64,000 nt of DNA from Aquarana catesbeiana (taxonomy: Eukaryota; Chordata; Amphibia; Anura; Ranidae): contig NC_133324.1 of NCBI RefSeq assembly GCF_042186555.1, positions 68,127,703 through 68,191,702 on the forward strand, given 5' to 3'. Under the pieces are notes generated by a model, which saw only the letters and a program-made list of their open reading frames with translations, searched no databases and had not been told where the DNA came from. Below, piece after piece: positions 31,571-43,675 of the stretch (position 1 is the stretch's first letter; every line of letters begins with the position of its first letter). Made by a program: the position numbers and the translations under genes.

Positions 31571-32770
31571 TGATGTATATGCAGGATATCTAGAAAATAG
31601 TAAGTATTGGTAAGATATAACATTCAATGATGATTGTGGTTAGAAGAGAAGCACGTGGCCTCTGAGAGGCACCCCATATTCACATTATGGTCAATTGGTT
31701 CATAGGACTGATCTCCAAGGATAACAGTGGAAAGTGCTCCATCCGGGAGCTGAAGAGGCGTAATCCGCAGCAACCAAACAGGGGCCTGGCGGAGGGCAGA
31801 CATGGCGAAAAAGGAAGATGAAGATGTTGTGTGTCCTGAAATGCCCCATTGGCCACATATGTCGTGACAGCTGCAATAAAGATGTATATGTATCTAAATC
31901 AATTAACAATAAACTTGATAATGACCTGGGAGTATAAATGATGTAGTATCACTATTGTAAAGTGAAGTCCATGAAATTGTGGGCGTGGCTGCAAACAGAA
32001 AAGAAAGAGAATGAAAGAGATGTGAAGAGTGCAAGAATGTGGAGAGGTAGAAATGGGAAAAGAAAGTGAAAAGGAGAAAAAAGAAAAGAATATGTCCCTT
32101 GGTGTTCCTCATTAACCATATACAGCGTAGCATCAACACTAGAAATGAAGGTCTAATGGTAATCACCATAATGGTGGTATAGAAGTATAAAAGTGTAAAT
32201 ATCTTCATTGTATTCATGTTGTAAACTGAAATGAAAGGAGAGCACAGACAAGGGCAGGCTTAGAAAAGATAAGAGTGAGATAGAGACCATGGTAAAGGAA
32301 GGAAACAGAGAAGTGAAAAAACATATGAGCAAAAGAAGTCCTGCTGGTTGATAATGGTGTTGTGGAGTGCAAATATAAGAGATCACAGGTTGTATGTGCA
32401 AGTGCAATAAACTAAATTAAAATGGGGTGACATGGTGAGTATCTGTGATGTGCTTACCCCTGTGTAGGACCTCTAGCATATGAGAGGACAATCCAAATGA
32501 AGAAAAGAAAAGCATTCGCCAGGTCAGAGCCCCCAACCTAAATCCCAGAGTGGAAGCATTGGGCCACGCCCCTAACGCCATATGTGACGTTGCTACGGTG
32601 CGTGCCTGCGCTGCGCAAGCACGAGCACTTCCAGCTAACGAGATGACGCACTGCACGCCAAACGTAGAGCCACCGCAATGCGGAAGTCCCACGATGGGTG
32701 CAGAGGCAGTTGTTGGATGATGATAATTAAAGGAGTTGTAAAGGCAGAAGGTTTTTCATCTTAAACATTT
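31571..32770. other. Unclassified sequence next to hammerhead-like motif
   Basis: AG-rich sequence (31980-32300) and a GC-rich segment (32570-32690) with ACGCCATATGTGACGTTGC. It probably belongs to the same repeat family as the motif at 31530, but I cannot place its ends. No gene is supported. Confidence 0.35.
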
Positions 32771-32884
32771 TTTTCTTACTGGTGTCTGGGGGTACCATGG
32801 CCGCCATCGTGGGGGGGGCGGGAGCAGGCGGTGCAGCAGCCAGTACAGCCAGTATAGTGGACCGTAGGAGGCCCCATGATATTC

Positions 32885-33470
32885 TTCCGGTCCTCCCCCC
32901 CACAGTGTCCCCCCGTGTCCTCCACCCACCCACGGTGTCTCCCTGTGTCCTCTCCCCCCACAGCGTCCCCCTGTGTCCTCTCCCCCCATGGTGTCCCCCT
33001 GTGTCCTCTCCCCCCATGGTGTCCCCCTGTGTCCTCCACCCACCCACAGTGTCCCCCTGTGCCCTCCACCCCCCCACAGTGTCTCAATGTGTCCCCCCCA
33101 CAGTGTCCCTCTGTGCCCCCACCCCCCCATAGTGTCCCCCTGTGACCTCCACCCACCCACAGTGTCTCCCTGTGCCCTCCACCCAACCACAGTGTCCCCC
33201 TGTGTCTTCTCCCCCCACAGTGTCCCCCTGTGTCTTTTCCCCCCACTGTGTCTCCCTGTGTCTTATCCCTCTATGGTGTCCCCCTGTGTCTTCTCCCCTT
33301 ACGGTATCCCCCTGTGTCTTCTCCCCCAATGGTGTCCCCCTGTGTCTTCTCCCCCACGGTGTCCCCCTGTGTCCCCCACAGTGTCCCCCTGTGCCTTCCA
33401 TCCCCCACGGTGTCCCTCTGTGTCCTCCACCCCCACGGTGTCGTCCCCCACCATGATGTTCCCCTGTGCC
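32885..33470. repeat. CAGTGTCCCCCTGTGTCCTC minisatellite
   Basis: About 19 units of roughly 27-33 bp. It yields long proline/serine or glycine/histidine frames on both strands (up to about 200 codons) that are artefacts of the unit length. Confidence 0.92.
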
Positions 33471-33589
33471 CCCCCAATGGCTGCCCTGAGAGACACTGTG
33501 CTTAGTCTGGAGAATCCCAGTGCTCTGCTGAGCCCTGTGTTTTGGTTTGTGCCCTGCTATTTGCCCTACTGCGTTCCTCGTAGCCTGTG

Positions 33590-34312
33590 ATGTGCCCCAT
33601 GCCCTGTGATGTGCCCTGCTGTGCACCCCCCCGGATGTGCCCTACTGTGTGCCACATGCCCTGTGATGTGTCTTGTGCCCTGCTATGTGCCTCATGCCCT
33701 GCTGTGTACCGCCTGACGTGACCTACTGTGTGCCCTGTGATGTGCTCTACTGTGTGCCCCATGCCCTGCGATGTGCTATGTACTCCTTGATGTACCCTAC
33801 TGTGTGCCCCATGCCCTGCGATGTGCTATGTACTCCTTGATGTACCCTACTGTGTGCCCCATGCCCTGTGATGTGCCCTGCTGTGTACCGCCTAATGTGC
33901 CCTGTGCCCCATGATGTTCCATACTGTGTGCCCTGTGATGTTACCTACTGTGTGCCCCATGCCCTGTGATGTGCTCTGTGCCCTGCTGTGTTCTCCCTGA
34001 TGTGCCCTGTTATGTGCCCCGTGCTTTGCTGTGTACCCCCTGATGTACCCTACTGTGTGCCCCATGCCCTGTGATGTGCCCTGCTGTGTACCGCCTAATG
34101 TGCCCTGGGATGTGCCCTACTGTGTTTCCTGTGCTCTGCTGTGTGCCCTACTATGGGCTACATGCCCTCTGATGTGCCGCATGCCCTGCTGTGTACCTCT
34201 TGATGTGCCCTGTAAAGTGCCCCGTTGTGTACCCCATGATGTGCCTACTGTGTGCTCCATGCCCTGCTGTGTACCCCCTGGTGTGGCCTGTGCCCCCTGT
34301 GATGCACCATGC
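33590..34312. repeat. TGTGCCCTGCTGTGTACCCC minisatellite
   Basis: An irregular array of TGATGTGCCCTACTGTGTGC and related units, including an exact duplication of about 60 bp (near 33762-33821 and 33822-33880). It directly abuts a TTAA-family element. Confidence 0.88.
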
Positions 34313-35119
34313 TGTGCTCAACCCCTTCCCTGCCAGTGTCATTTACACAGTAATCAGTGCATTTTTATAGCACTGATCCCTGTAAAAATGTCACTCATCC
34401 CAAAAAAGTGTCAAAAGTATTTTAATCTTCTTCATCAGCTCATCCCCCACAGTTATTACCTTTTGTTTCCACTTGACCCTCCCTTCTAGATTGTAAGCTC
34501 TAACGAGCAGGGCCCTCTGATCCCTCCTGTATTGAATTGTATTGTAAGTGTACTGTCTGCCCTCATGTTGTAAAGCGATGCGTAAACTGTTGGCGCTGTA
34601 TAAATCCTGTATAATAATAATAATAAAAAGTTCCGCAATGTCGCAGCCCCACTAAAAATCTCTGATCACCGCCATTACTAGTAAAAAAATAGTAATAAAA
34701 TAAAATAATAGTAATAAAATGACATAAATCTATTCCCTATTTTGTAGACGCTATAACTTTTGCGCAAACCAATATACGCTTATTGCATTTTTTTTTTACC
34801 AAAAATATGTAGCAGAATACATATCGGCCTAAACTGATGAAGAAATTTGTTTTTTTTTTATATTTTTTTTGGATATTTATTATAGCAAAAAGTAAAAAAA
34901 ATTGTTTTTTTTTGTTTATAGCGAAAAAAATAAAAAACGCAGAGGTGATTAAATACCACCAAAAGAAAGCTCTATTTGTGGGGAAAAAAAGGACATCAAT
35001 TTTGTTTGGGTACAAGGTCGCACGACCGTGCAATTGTCAGTTAAATCAACGCAGTGCCATATCGCAAAAAATGAGCTGGTCATTAAGGGGGTAAATCCTT
35101 CCAGGGCTGAAGTGGTTAA
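34313..35119 (+). mobile_element. TTAA-family element, 3' two-thirds, with nested SINE
   Basis: It contains the family's middle and 3' blocks and ends GGGCTGAAGTGG then TTAA (35116-35119). It is interrupted at about 34410-34628 by sequence including the SINE-like element. The 5' end may lie beyond the minisatellites. Confidence 0.75.
34475..34625 (+). mobile_element. SINE-like element with (AAT)n tail
   Basis: Shares AGATTGTAAGCTCT, GAGCAGGGCCCTCTGATCC and CGTAAACTGTTGGCGCT with 22352-22510. The AAT tail is at 34612-34625. Confidence 0.75.
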
Positions 35120-35145
35120 GGTACAAAAACTTTCATCCTTCACAA

Positions 35146-36445
35146 CCATTTAAGGACCTCCCCACGTACATATACTGCAGCAGGGCGGCCCTTAAGCGCA
35201 AAATCATGTACCTGTACGTGATCGATGTTGTCGGCCCTGGGATGCTCGCGTGCGCCGCTGGATTAGACACAGCGGGTCTGGCAGCTGGGATGGCCGCTGG
35301 AACCTGCCAATCGTTCAGAGGAGAGACAGAACGGCGGCCTGCCTATGTAAACAAGTCAAAGTGCCATTCTGTAAGGGAGGAAAATTGAGATCTTGTGTTT
35401 CTGCACAGATCTCTGTTTTCCTCCAGTCACAGCATTTCCCACACAGTAATGCCCCGTGCACACGGTCGGATTTTCCGACGGAAAATGTGTGATAGGACCT
35501 TGTTGTCGGAAATTCTGACCGTGTGTAGGCTCCATCACACATTTTCCATCGGATTTTCCGACACACAAAGTTTGAGAGCTTGCTATAAAATCCGTTGTCG
35601 GAAATTCCGATCGTGTGTACACAAATCCGACGCACAAAGTGCCACGCATGCTCAGAATAAATTAAGAAATGAAAGCTATTGGCTACTGCCCCGTTTATAG
35701 TCCCGACGTACGTGTTTTATGTCACCGCGTTCAGAACGAACGGATTTTCCGACAACTTTGTGTACCGTGTGTACAGGGCATTCGAAAACACTTCCTAGGA
35801 GCACATTTAACCCTTTGATTGCCCCTGATGTTAACCCCTTCCTTGCCAGTGTCATTTATACAGTGCATGTTTCTTAGCACTGAACACTGTATTGGTGTCA
35901 CTGGTCCCCACAAAGTGTCACTTAGTGTCAGATTTGCCCGCCGCAATGTCGCAGCCCCACTAAAAATTGCTGATCGCCGCCGATACTAGTAAAAACAATT
36001 AAAAAAAATAAAAAGTCCATAAATCTATCCCACAGTTTGTAGACACTATAACTTTTGCGCAAACCATTCCATATACGCTTATTGGGATTTTTTACCAAAA
36101 ATATGTAGCAGAATACATATTAGCTTAAATTGATAAGGAAATTAGATTTTTTAAATTTTTTTTATTGGGTATGTTTTATAGCAGAAAGTAAAAAAATATT
36201 GGTTTTTTTTCACAATTGTCGTTTTTTTTTTTTTTTTTTAGTTTATAGCGCAAAAAACAAAAACCGCAGAGGTGATCAAATACCACCAAAAGAAATCTCT
36301 ATTTGTGGGAAAAAAAGGACGTCAATTTTATTTGGGTACAACGTCGCACGACCGCGCAATTGTCAGTTAAAGCGACGCAGTGCCGTATCGCAAAAAATGG
36401 CCTGGTCAGGAAAGGGGTAAAACCTTCCAGAGCTGAAGTGGTTAA
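35146..36445 (+). mobile_element. TTAA-family element split by a Harbinger MITE
   Basis: The 5' end CCATTTAAGGACC follows ACAA (a decayed TTAA). The 3' end is GAGCTGAAGTGG then TTAA (36442-36445). Internal order matches the complete copies except for the MITE at 35450-35780. Confidence 0.7.
35450..35780. mobile_element. Harbinger MITE (331 bp)
   Basis: TAA (35447-35449) precedes TGCCCCGTGCACACGGTCGG; the right end is ACCGTGTGTACAGGGCA followed by TTC rather than TAA. Same family as 40955-41278. Confidence 0.8.
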
Positions 36446-36540
36446 GGAACTGTGTGTGCAACAGTACAAACTAATTGCTATTGCCCACAACTATAACTGG
36501 CCTTTGCAGCAAGGAGCACATGTAAGGGCAAAACATGTCT

Positions 36541-36760
36541 AACAAAACCAAAGAAAATTCCCAGCTCTACTATGGAGGCTCTCAAAATTTAGAGTTAGGA
36601 TTGCAGATAATACTGGGGTGAAGTGGCTCTGTAGCTTACGCATGTATTTGCAAATGTGTGCTAACTTACCCCTGTTTTTAATGCATACTGTTAGACAAGA
36701 TGATTTGGTTGGTTGCAGGCTGGTTGGTAAGTTCAGCTGGGAATTTTCTTTGGTTTTGTT
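36541..36760. mobile_element. MITE with perfect 26-bp TIRs
   Basis: AACAAAACCAAAGAAAATTC + CCAGCT at 36541-36566 is exactly mirrored at 36735-36760. Relatives are at 52980-53110 and 53420-53750. Confidence 0.8.
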
Positions 36761-36928
36761 TGACTGTGTGTGTAACTGAGCCGGAGACTGTGGAGTCCAA
36801 GGTGTGCAGAGGTTCGATAGCCAGGAGGCTGAAAAAAACTCCGTCATGGTGATACTGAAAGCCCCTGTGAGGGTAACCCTGTGAATTTTTTTGAATATTA
36901 CTTTTGACTCCCTGCATGAAGCTCGTAC

Positions 36929-36998
36929 AGAGCATGCGCGCTCCTTTGTCAAGTGATCCATCACTTGACAAAGGAGCGCGCATGCTCTGAAACACGTT
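36929..36998 (+). ncRNA. Perfect 28-bp palindrome containing a degenerate hammerhead-like motif
   Basis: Arms 36929-36956 and 36961-36988 are exact inverses around TCCA. The right arm runs into UUGACAA (36965), a 4-bp GAGC/GCUC stem II, GAAA (36989-36992), palindromic ACACGU and UU. Two core positions differ from CUGANGA. The downstream phrase TTGCACTCAGAGGCGCTTTT (about 37229) matches TGCACTTAGAGGCGCTTTTT at 13325, linking it to the element at 11961-13360. Confidence 0.45.
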
Positions 36999-37284
36999 GT
37001 GGTTTCCCCTACACCACGTTGACGTCACACGCCTAGAGGCGCCGCTCTCCGAGCTGAATACAACATCCCTACCCAGTTACCTACAGGACTAGCTAGCTTC
37101 CTTTCTGGGTTACCCGCGGCTGGCTCCCTGTTCACACAGGAGACACTGTAGACGATCCTTTGTTCCCCATGAGTACATCTTTCCTTACCTCCATGTAAGT
37201 GTTGGATTATTTTTACTACTGTACAATGAACATTGCACTCAGAGGCGCTTTTCTGTCTTTCCTTACATTGCTTGATGGGGGATG

Positions 37285-38200
37285 ACTGTATGTGTATGTG
37301 TAGTATGGTGGTCAGTTAGTGTAGTATGGTGGTCAGTTAGTGTAGTATGGTGGGTAGTTAGTGTAGTATGGTGGATCAGTTAGTGCAGTATGGTGGGTAG
37401 TTAGTGTAGTATGGTGGGTCAGTTAGTGTAGTATCGTGGGTCAGTTAGTGTAGTATGGTGGTCAGTTAGTGTAGTATAGTGGTCAGTTAGTGTAGTATGG
37501 TGGTCAGTTAGTGTAGTATGGTGGTCAGTGTAGTGTAGTACAGTATGGTGGTCAGTGTAGTGGACAGTGTAGTATAGTGGTCAGTGTAGTGTAGTATGGT
37601 GGTCAGTTAGTGTAGTATATGGTCAGTGTAGTGTAGTATGGTGGTCAGTGTAGTGTAGTATGGTGGTCAGTGTAGTGTAGTATGGTGGTCAGTGTAGTGG
37701 ACAGTGTAGTATAGTGGTCAGTGTAGTGTAGTATATGGTCAGTGTAGTATATGGTCAGTGTAGTGTAGTATAGTGGTCAGTGTAGTATAGTGGTCAGTGT
37801 AGTATGGTGGACAGTGTGGTATAGTGGTCAGTATAGTGGTCAGTGTAGTGGTCAGTATAGTGTAGTGGACAGTATAGTGTGTAGTGGACAGTATAGTGTA
37901 GTGGTCAGTATAGTGTAGTGGACAGTATAGTGTAGTGGTCAGTGTAGTGTAGTGGTCAGTGTAGTGTAGTGGTCAGTGTAGTGTAGTGGTCAGTGTAGTG
38001 TAGTAGTCAGTATAGTGTAGTGGTCAGTATAGTGTAGTGGTCAGTGTAGTGTAGTGGTCAGTGTAGTGTAGTGGACAGTGTAGTGTAGTGGTCAGTGTAG
38101 TGTAGTGGTCAGTATAGTGTAGTGGTCAGTATAGTGTAGTGGACAGTATAGTGTAGTGGTCAGTGTAGTGTAGTGGTCAGTGTAGTGTGTAATGGTCAGT
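37285..38200. repeat. ~0.9-kb GTAGTGGTCAGT minisatellite
   Basis: Units of about 21 bp (GTAGTATGGTGGTCAGTTAGT) pass into about 17-bp units (GTCAGTGTAGTGTAGTG). No spacer structure, so it is a satellite and not a CRISPR array. Confidence 0.95.
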
Positions 38201-39250
38201 AAAGGAATCAGGTTGGTCAGTGTTGAAATCAAGTAGGTTAGTGTAGTGGTCAGTACAGGAATCAGGTAGGTCAGTATTATTGTATTTGAAGGGACTCGAG
38301 GAGTGCTAAAAGTCTGCAGATTTGGGGGCACAAATTACTTGCCTTGCCCCGGGTGCTGACAACCCACGCTACGCCACTGCTACCATGTTCAACCAATGGT
38401 TTCATTGGAGTCACGGATCTGGACCAAATATGGAGTCTTCAAAGTTTGACTTCTCCTGCTGCATGATTGTTGAGTCAGTCAATCGTGATGGCTCATAAAA
38501 CATCGATGCCACTGACAACCAGGCAAATAGAACTTTCAGAAGGAGGCAAGCAAGGGCAGCCTACATATTTCTTTGCATAACTTTCCTTTATGATAAAGGA
38601 GCTGAAAAAGGAGAAGCGACCTCAAAATACAATCAACACATCAATAATAAGCTAAGAAAAATATTATAACAGATGGCCAGTATTTTAACAGAAATACGTA
38701 GAGCTCATATTCGGCAGCCACACGTCGGATATAAACCTTCCACCGGGAAAACAATATTATTAACACGTCTACGGAGCCAAGGCAATTTTTGACAAACTAT
38801 TGGCAGGTCTTGTTGACAGATATTACAGAAGTCCCTCACCAATTACTTCCTGTAAAACAGGTCCTTGCATACAGGCAGTGATTAATTAAAATTGTCATAA
38901 TTTCAAAAGAGGGAAATCGATCCCGGTGAAGGTACATTGCACCCGTGAGGATCGGCAGAGAATCTCAAACATCTGAGCTCAAAGTTACCAGTTTAATATA
39001 AAAGCCCAATTTAGAGGTGCAATTTATTTATCATAAAGAGTTTGAATAACTATCGATTGTTAGGTGTGGATTGATAATTGCACTGATGTTTGCATTGATC
39101 CCGGGACCGTAAGGGCGCCATGTATCAAATTTTTGTCAGATGTTTATGAGCAAAGTTTTATATACATGGACTAACATCAAGGGTCTGTAATCTATTCTGG
39201 AAAGGTAAATAGTGAATCCCCTGCAGATGAAACATAATGGAAGTTTAAAA
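38201..39250. other. AT-rich repeat-poor DNA, candidate conserved noncoding element
   Basis: From about 38560 to 39240 I see no repeat border or frame. It is rich in homeodomain-type cores, for example GTGATTAATTAAAATTGTC (about 38877) and TTTATTTATCATAAAG. Conservation is a guess from composition. Confidence 0.3.
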
Positions 39251-40418
39251 GTTAAAGTAATACTTGAACAGAATCCTTAATGAGGAACTTCAGCCCCCCC
39301 CCCCCCCCCCCTGTAATGCTGCCATCTTTGAAAATCCAGTACATGTACAGCAGGGCCATGGCAAAATCCTGTGGCACAACTGCAGGGTTTCATGCATATG
39401 CTCAGACCCCCTGACATCTGAGATACAGTATCAGAACCCAGATCTGTACCTGCAACCTCGGCTGTGTCTGGTAGTATCTCTTTTTACTGTGCCACCTGAG
39501 ATGCTGGACAGCTCCCCGTCTGTTTCCTTAGACAACCTTACTCTGTGTCTTGTTTCTCTAGAACTTTGAACTCTTCCCATGAACTTCCCATTCAAGCCAT
39601 GCGTTTGCACTTTCTGTTTGCCAGATTATTGTGCTCTCTCCAGCCAATATCTCACTCTTGTAGCTCCGGCTGCTGTCTGTATCTTTGCAATTGCTTAATA
39701 CCGATCTTCCGCTTGTTGCCAGACAATGCTTCTGCTCAATCCCAACCTTCAAGCACTTGTTACTGACCTTTGCCCTATTAACTGATTATGTTTCTGCTTA
39801 ATCCCTACCTGCTATATCTGCTTCTGGACTCTGGCTTGCTCACCTCCTGGTGGGGCAATCCTGAGGATGCGACCTGGTACTAAAAGGCAAAAAAACCCAT
39901 CTCCACCATCAGGAACTCTGGTGAATACCGCTTAGTGCTTAGACCCCACACCTCAGGTGAGCCAACATCATCTGCCAGGGTAACCTGCTTGTATACCTAT
40001 CCTGCTGGTTGGTGGGATCCTTTCTACTGCTATAGCTATGGTTCTCAAAGCCTGACCCCTGACCTTAACACGGAACCTCCATACTTTCAGGGCCTTCACA
40101 CATGACTGGAGAAACCCCTGCGCATGTGCAGATGGGCCTCAGATCTCTATGCATGCATGGAAACTGCCATGATGCCTATATCATCAGAGGCACTGAGGTG
40201 CCCAATGTCATTGTTGTCTACGAAAAAATGTGTAGAGGCACTCAAAGCTGGAGGCTTCAGTATTTCCTGCCAGTGCTCAGAATGTGGGTGCAGGCACCTG
40301 TATTCACTAATCCAGAAGTACAGGTCCGCTGTAGATGAGACGCCACTCAGACCAACCTAGTGCTTACACAGTGTGTACACGATGTGTGGCCTCAGCTAAC
40401 ACTGCTCCTGCCATGCTT
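39251..40418. other. No gene; C-run and unclassified repeat
   Basis: A run of C lies at about 39294-39311. About 39830-40020 (CTCACCTCCTGGTGGGGCAA, CTCCACCATCAGGAACTCTG) looks like a dispersed repeat I cannot classify. Frames are short. Confidence 0.35.
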
Positions 40419-40419
40419 C

Positions 40420-40458
40420 CTTACATGTTTCGTCCTTACCACCGGGGCTTGGTCACAT
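40420..40458 (-). ncRNA. Hammerhead-like motif, highly degenerate
   Basis: On the minus strand: GUGACCA (consensus CUGANGA), one A, GCC-rich segment, GGAC, exact GAAA (40431-40428), palindromic ACAUGU, UA. Two core changes and weak stems. Listed because the spacing matches the better copies. Confidence 0.3.
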
Positions 40459-40733
40459 AAGTTGTTGTTGTGTAGACATTGGCAACAGGTATTAAAGTGG
40501 TTCCAAACCCTTATATATGCCCAGTAAAGTGATACACAGAGATGAAACAAGTTGTCCTGTATAAGTTGTACCTGCTTATCTGCAGCAATCTCTTTTCTAA
40601 AGCCATTCAAAGAACAGAATTTATACAGCATTGATTAGCTCCAGAAGGCAGGGGGTGAGAATCTAATGCCACACACTACACAGCATAGAGCAAGGAACGG
40701 AGTGTAATCTAAAACCTGAGGGAATGGACACCC

Positions 40734-40795
<62 letters not shown>

Positions 40796-40796
40796 G
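40734..40796. repeat. (AC)n microsatellite
   Basis: About 30 AC units with one AA interruption. Confidence 0.97.
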
Positions 40797-40954
40797 TCTC
40801 ATTGGGAAACATGCACAGCGGAGGATGTCAATTACCTGCTGTGTACTGGAGCTCCCCTCCCTGTCCCTCTGGAACCCTTGGATTTGGCATAACTTGTCAG
40901 AAGTGACTCATGCAATTAGCAGAGGAAGGAAACAGCAGACAGAAATCACACTAA

Positions 40955-41278
40955 TGCCCCGTACACACGGTCGGACTTTGTTCGGACATTCCGACAACAA
41001 AATCCTAGGATTTTTTCCGACGGATGTTGGCTCAAACTTGTCTTGCATACACACGGTCACACGAAGTTGTCGGAAAATCCGATCATTCTGAACGCGGTGA
41101 TGTAAAACACGTACGTCAGGACTATAAACGGCAGTGGCCAATAGCTTTCATCTCTTTATTTATTCTGAGCATGCGTGGCACTTTGTCCGTCGGATTTGTA
41201 TACACACGGTCGGAATTTCCGACAACAAGGTCCTATCACACATTTTCCGTCGGAAAATCCGACCGTGTGTACGGGGCA
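40955..41278. mobile_element. Harbinger MITE, well preserved (324 bp)
   Basis: TAA flanks both sides (40952-40954, 41279-41281). TIR TGCCCCGTACACACGGTCGG matches the inverse of the right end CCGACCGTGTGTACGGGGCA with one or no mismatch in 20. Internal copies of TTGTCGGAAATTCCGA-like dyads are present. No coding capacity. Confidence 0.9.
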
Positions 41279-41281
41279 TAA

Positions 41282-43675
41282 GACTTGGTACACAATACTG
41301 TGATGTGCTTTTGATGCAATTTTCAGCGCGATTATGAGGTGCGACTCGCTGCAACTTTGGATGCGGTTATCATATTCTATTGAGCCAAAATGCACTGAAA
41401 TCACACCAAAGTAGCACTGGAACCTTTTCCAAAATCGCACTGCACAGAATTGCATTGACGTGAACAGGAACCATTGAAAATAATGTGATTTCCCTTGTCA
41501 CGTGTGACTAAAGTTGCATCAGAAATCACACCATTGTGAACCAGCACTAAGTGCTTTGGATATAGGCCAGCACACATTATAGAAGGATATGCTTTGTTCT
41601 TTTTTCATTTGAGGGGTTTACAACCACTTTAACAAGCACTGGTTAATGACTATTAACTCTATCCACTCCAAAAAGTCATTTCAAATGCACGTCAAAGCGT
41701 ACCCACAATGTGTGTCAATGGATAAGGGAAATGCACATTGTTGCATGAAAATGCACATGTATAATGCTACCAAATAAAACACATATGCAGAAGCCACGTG
41801 GCACATCTGCACACGCATGGAATCTGTGATGCACATGCATCATCAGATCCACCGGGGAGCACAACATTACTCTCACCTGGCCATTGGCCAGGCCCTGGTC
41901 AATGGTTATGTAGCACCCTCTAGTGGTACTAGGATGTGAACAGTTATTTTTTGTAGTGTAGGAAAATGTAAGCAGGATTGGCCCTCAGCAAAGCCTATGT
42001 GTGTTTTGATTCCGGGTTGGCAGGAGGCCAGGCAGGGCTGGGGGACTTACAGGCAGCATCACTGAGACCTCCCCTCTCTTTCCAGAATGTGCTAGAATCT
42101 TCTGGAAAGGAAGGAGGAGAGGAGAGGTGGAGCTGTCTGGAGTATTCTGAGGGCCCTGTCCAATCCCCAACTAGGATTGGCAGGGGGCAGACCCCCTCAA
42201 ATACTCAGGGTCAGCCCAGCTGGGGAGGAGTTGGTATATGGTGGAAGATGGGGATGGGGTGTTAGGCTGTCAGGGCCTTTGAGGGAGCTCCCCAGTCTGG
42301 GGGGGGGGTGACCTTGGACCTGGGCTTGGGTGTGGATGGGACCCTTTTACAACCCATAGAGGTGTCCTGACCAGGAGGCACAGGAGGAGCAAGAGAGGAC
42401 AGCGGGGGAACACTGCCGGGCAAGTCTCTAGGAGTTCCACAGAGGCAGCCAAGAGGGCTGATTAATGTTCACAAAGTCAGAAGGACTGAGGAGGAATGCC
42501 TGAGAGGACTGCGAGAGTGCAGTCTGAGATAGGTGTGGAGCCTGGGGTGACACGGGCAGTGGAGAGAGGCAGCTTCAGCCAGGAGGGCTGGCAGGGCCTG
42601 AAGAGGTGGTACTTGGATCAGTAGCCACATGGACAGCTAGCACTAGGGCTACCACCATTTTTTTGCTACACCATAGGGGTCTGCGGTCCCTGCCTGCAAA
42701 GGGCATTTGCTTAAAGACTGGCTAAGCCAGTGTCAGGACTAAACTATAGTGCTAGCTGGTCCTGGAAGTGAGGAAGTGTAACCAAGTGATGTGCTAGAGC
42801 TGGAAGTGAGGAGGTGTATATAGTTTGAAGTCCCGATTCTTTATTTCCTCTTTATTTCTTCAATCAAGTGGTCATCCCATACTTACCCTTTACCCCATCC
42901 AAGTTTAATTCCCCTCAATAAAACATAAAAACAAAGTACAAGGATTGCTTCTTGACTACTGAGTGTCTGAAGATTGTGTGCCTGGCTGTGCAGGGTGAGA
43001 GACAGACCACAACTACTAGCAGCCCCTACGGGGGTATCACCACAATTATTAACTCTATCCACTCCAAAAATGCATTGGAAAATGTCCTTCAACACACATC
43101 CATAATGCATGTCAACACACAAAGGAAATGTTCATTGATGCATGAAGGCACCAGTCTATTGCACCTCTACGCACACTCATTGATTTAAATGGGCCCTTAG
43201 AGTTGTCACCATAACAAAAGGTGATGGTAAATCTTTGAGTACACCCATTCAGAAGGAGAGAGGCACAACGGGATTTGAAGGTATATTTCCCAAATGGGAC
43301 ACAGACAGCAAAAACTAGATTGACAAGGGTTATACCCTCCTTTACTCTATCCAAACCAAAAGAAAATGTTTTGGCCTTACCTAGAATTTTAAAGCCCAAC
43401 TCCAGCCCAAACTATTTAGTTTTGGATAGAGCAGATTAGGGTTTGTATCTCTGCAGGGAAATGCTACAGATAAAAGACAAAAACAGAACATTCCTTAGCT
43501 CAACTCACCAACCAGTCTGCTAACCAACCAAATTAACCTGTCCAACAGTCTGCATTAAAAACAGGGGTTTAGTTAGCACACATTTGCAAAAGCAGGCATA
43601 AGCTGCAAGGCCTCTTCACGGCACCCTGTGCTTTACTGTCAACGCTGCCAGCGCCTCAGTGTGAAAATGGCCTAA
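41282..43675. other. Unclassified sequence, no supported gene
   Basis: GGGGTTTACAACCACTTTAA (about 41614) is the end of a common repeat. The G-rich segment 42000-42600 encodes only low-complexity frames. 43440-43600 (ATTAAAAACAGGGGTTTAG, CACATTTGCAAA) is related to the MITE family at 36541. I see no host exon. Confidence 0.35.

Noticed and set aside
32776..33626. Long open frames (up to about 200 codons) on both strands
   Set aside because: They follow the unit of the CAGTGTCCCCCTGTG minisatellite, with Gly/His or Pro/Cys repeats in every frame. No start context or domain.
34837..36420. Recurring frame (YHQKKALFVGKKRTSILFGY) at the 3' end of TTAA elements
   Set aside because: It recurs at five sites, but frames shift in poly-A/T runs and the complement is also open. 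It reflects a shared noncoding consensus; a test of synonymous excess would settle it.
37285..38200. Regular short repeats that might suggest a CRISPR array
   Set aside because: Eukaryotic repeat context, no unique spacers, varying unit length; it is a minisatellite.
40724..40906. Frame starting with a Thr-His repeat
   Set aside because: Translation of the (AC)n microsatellite.
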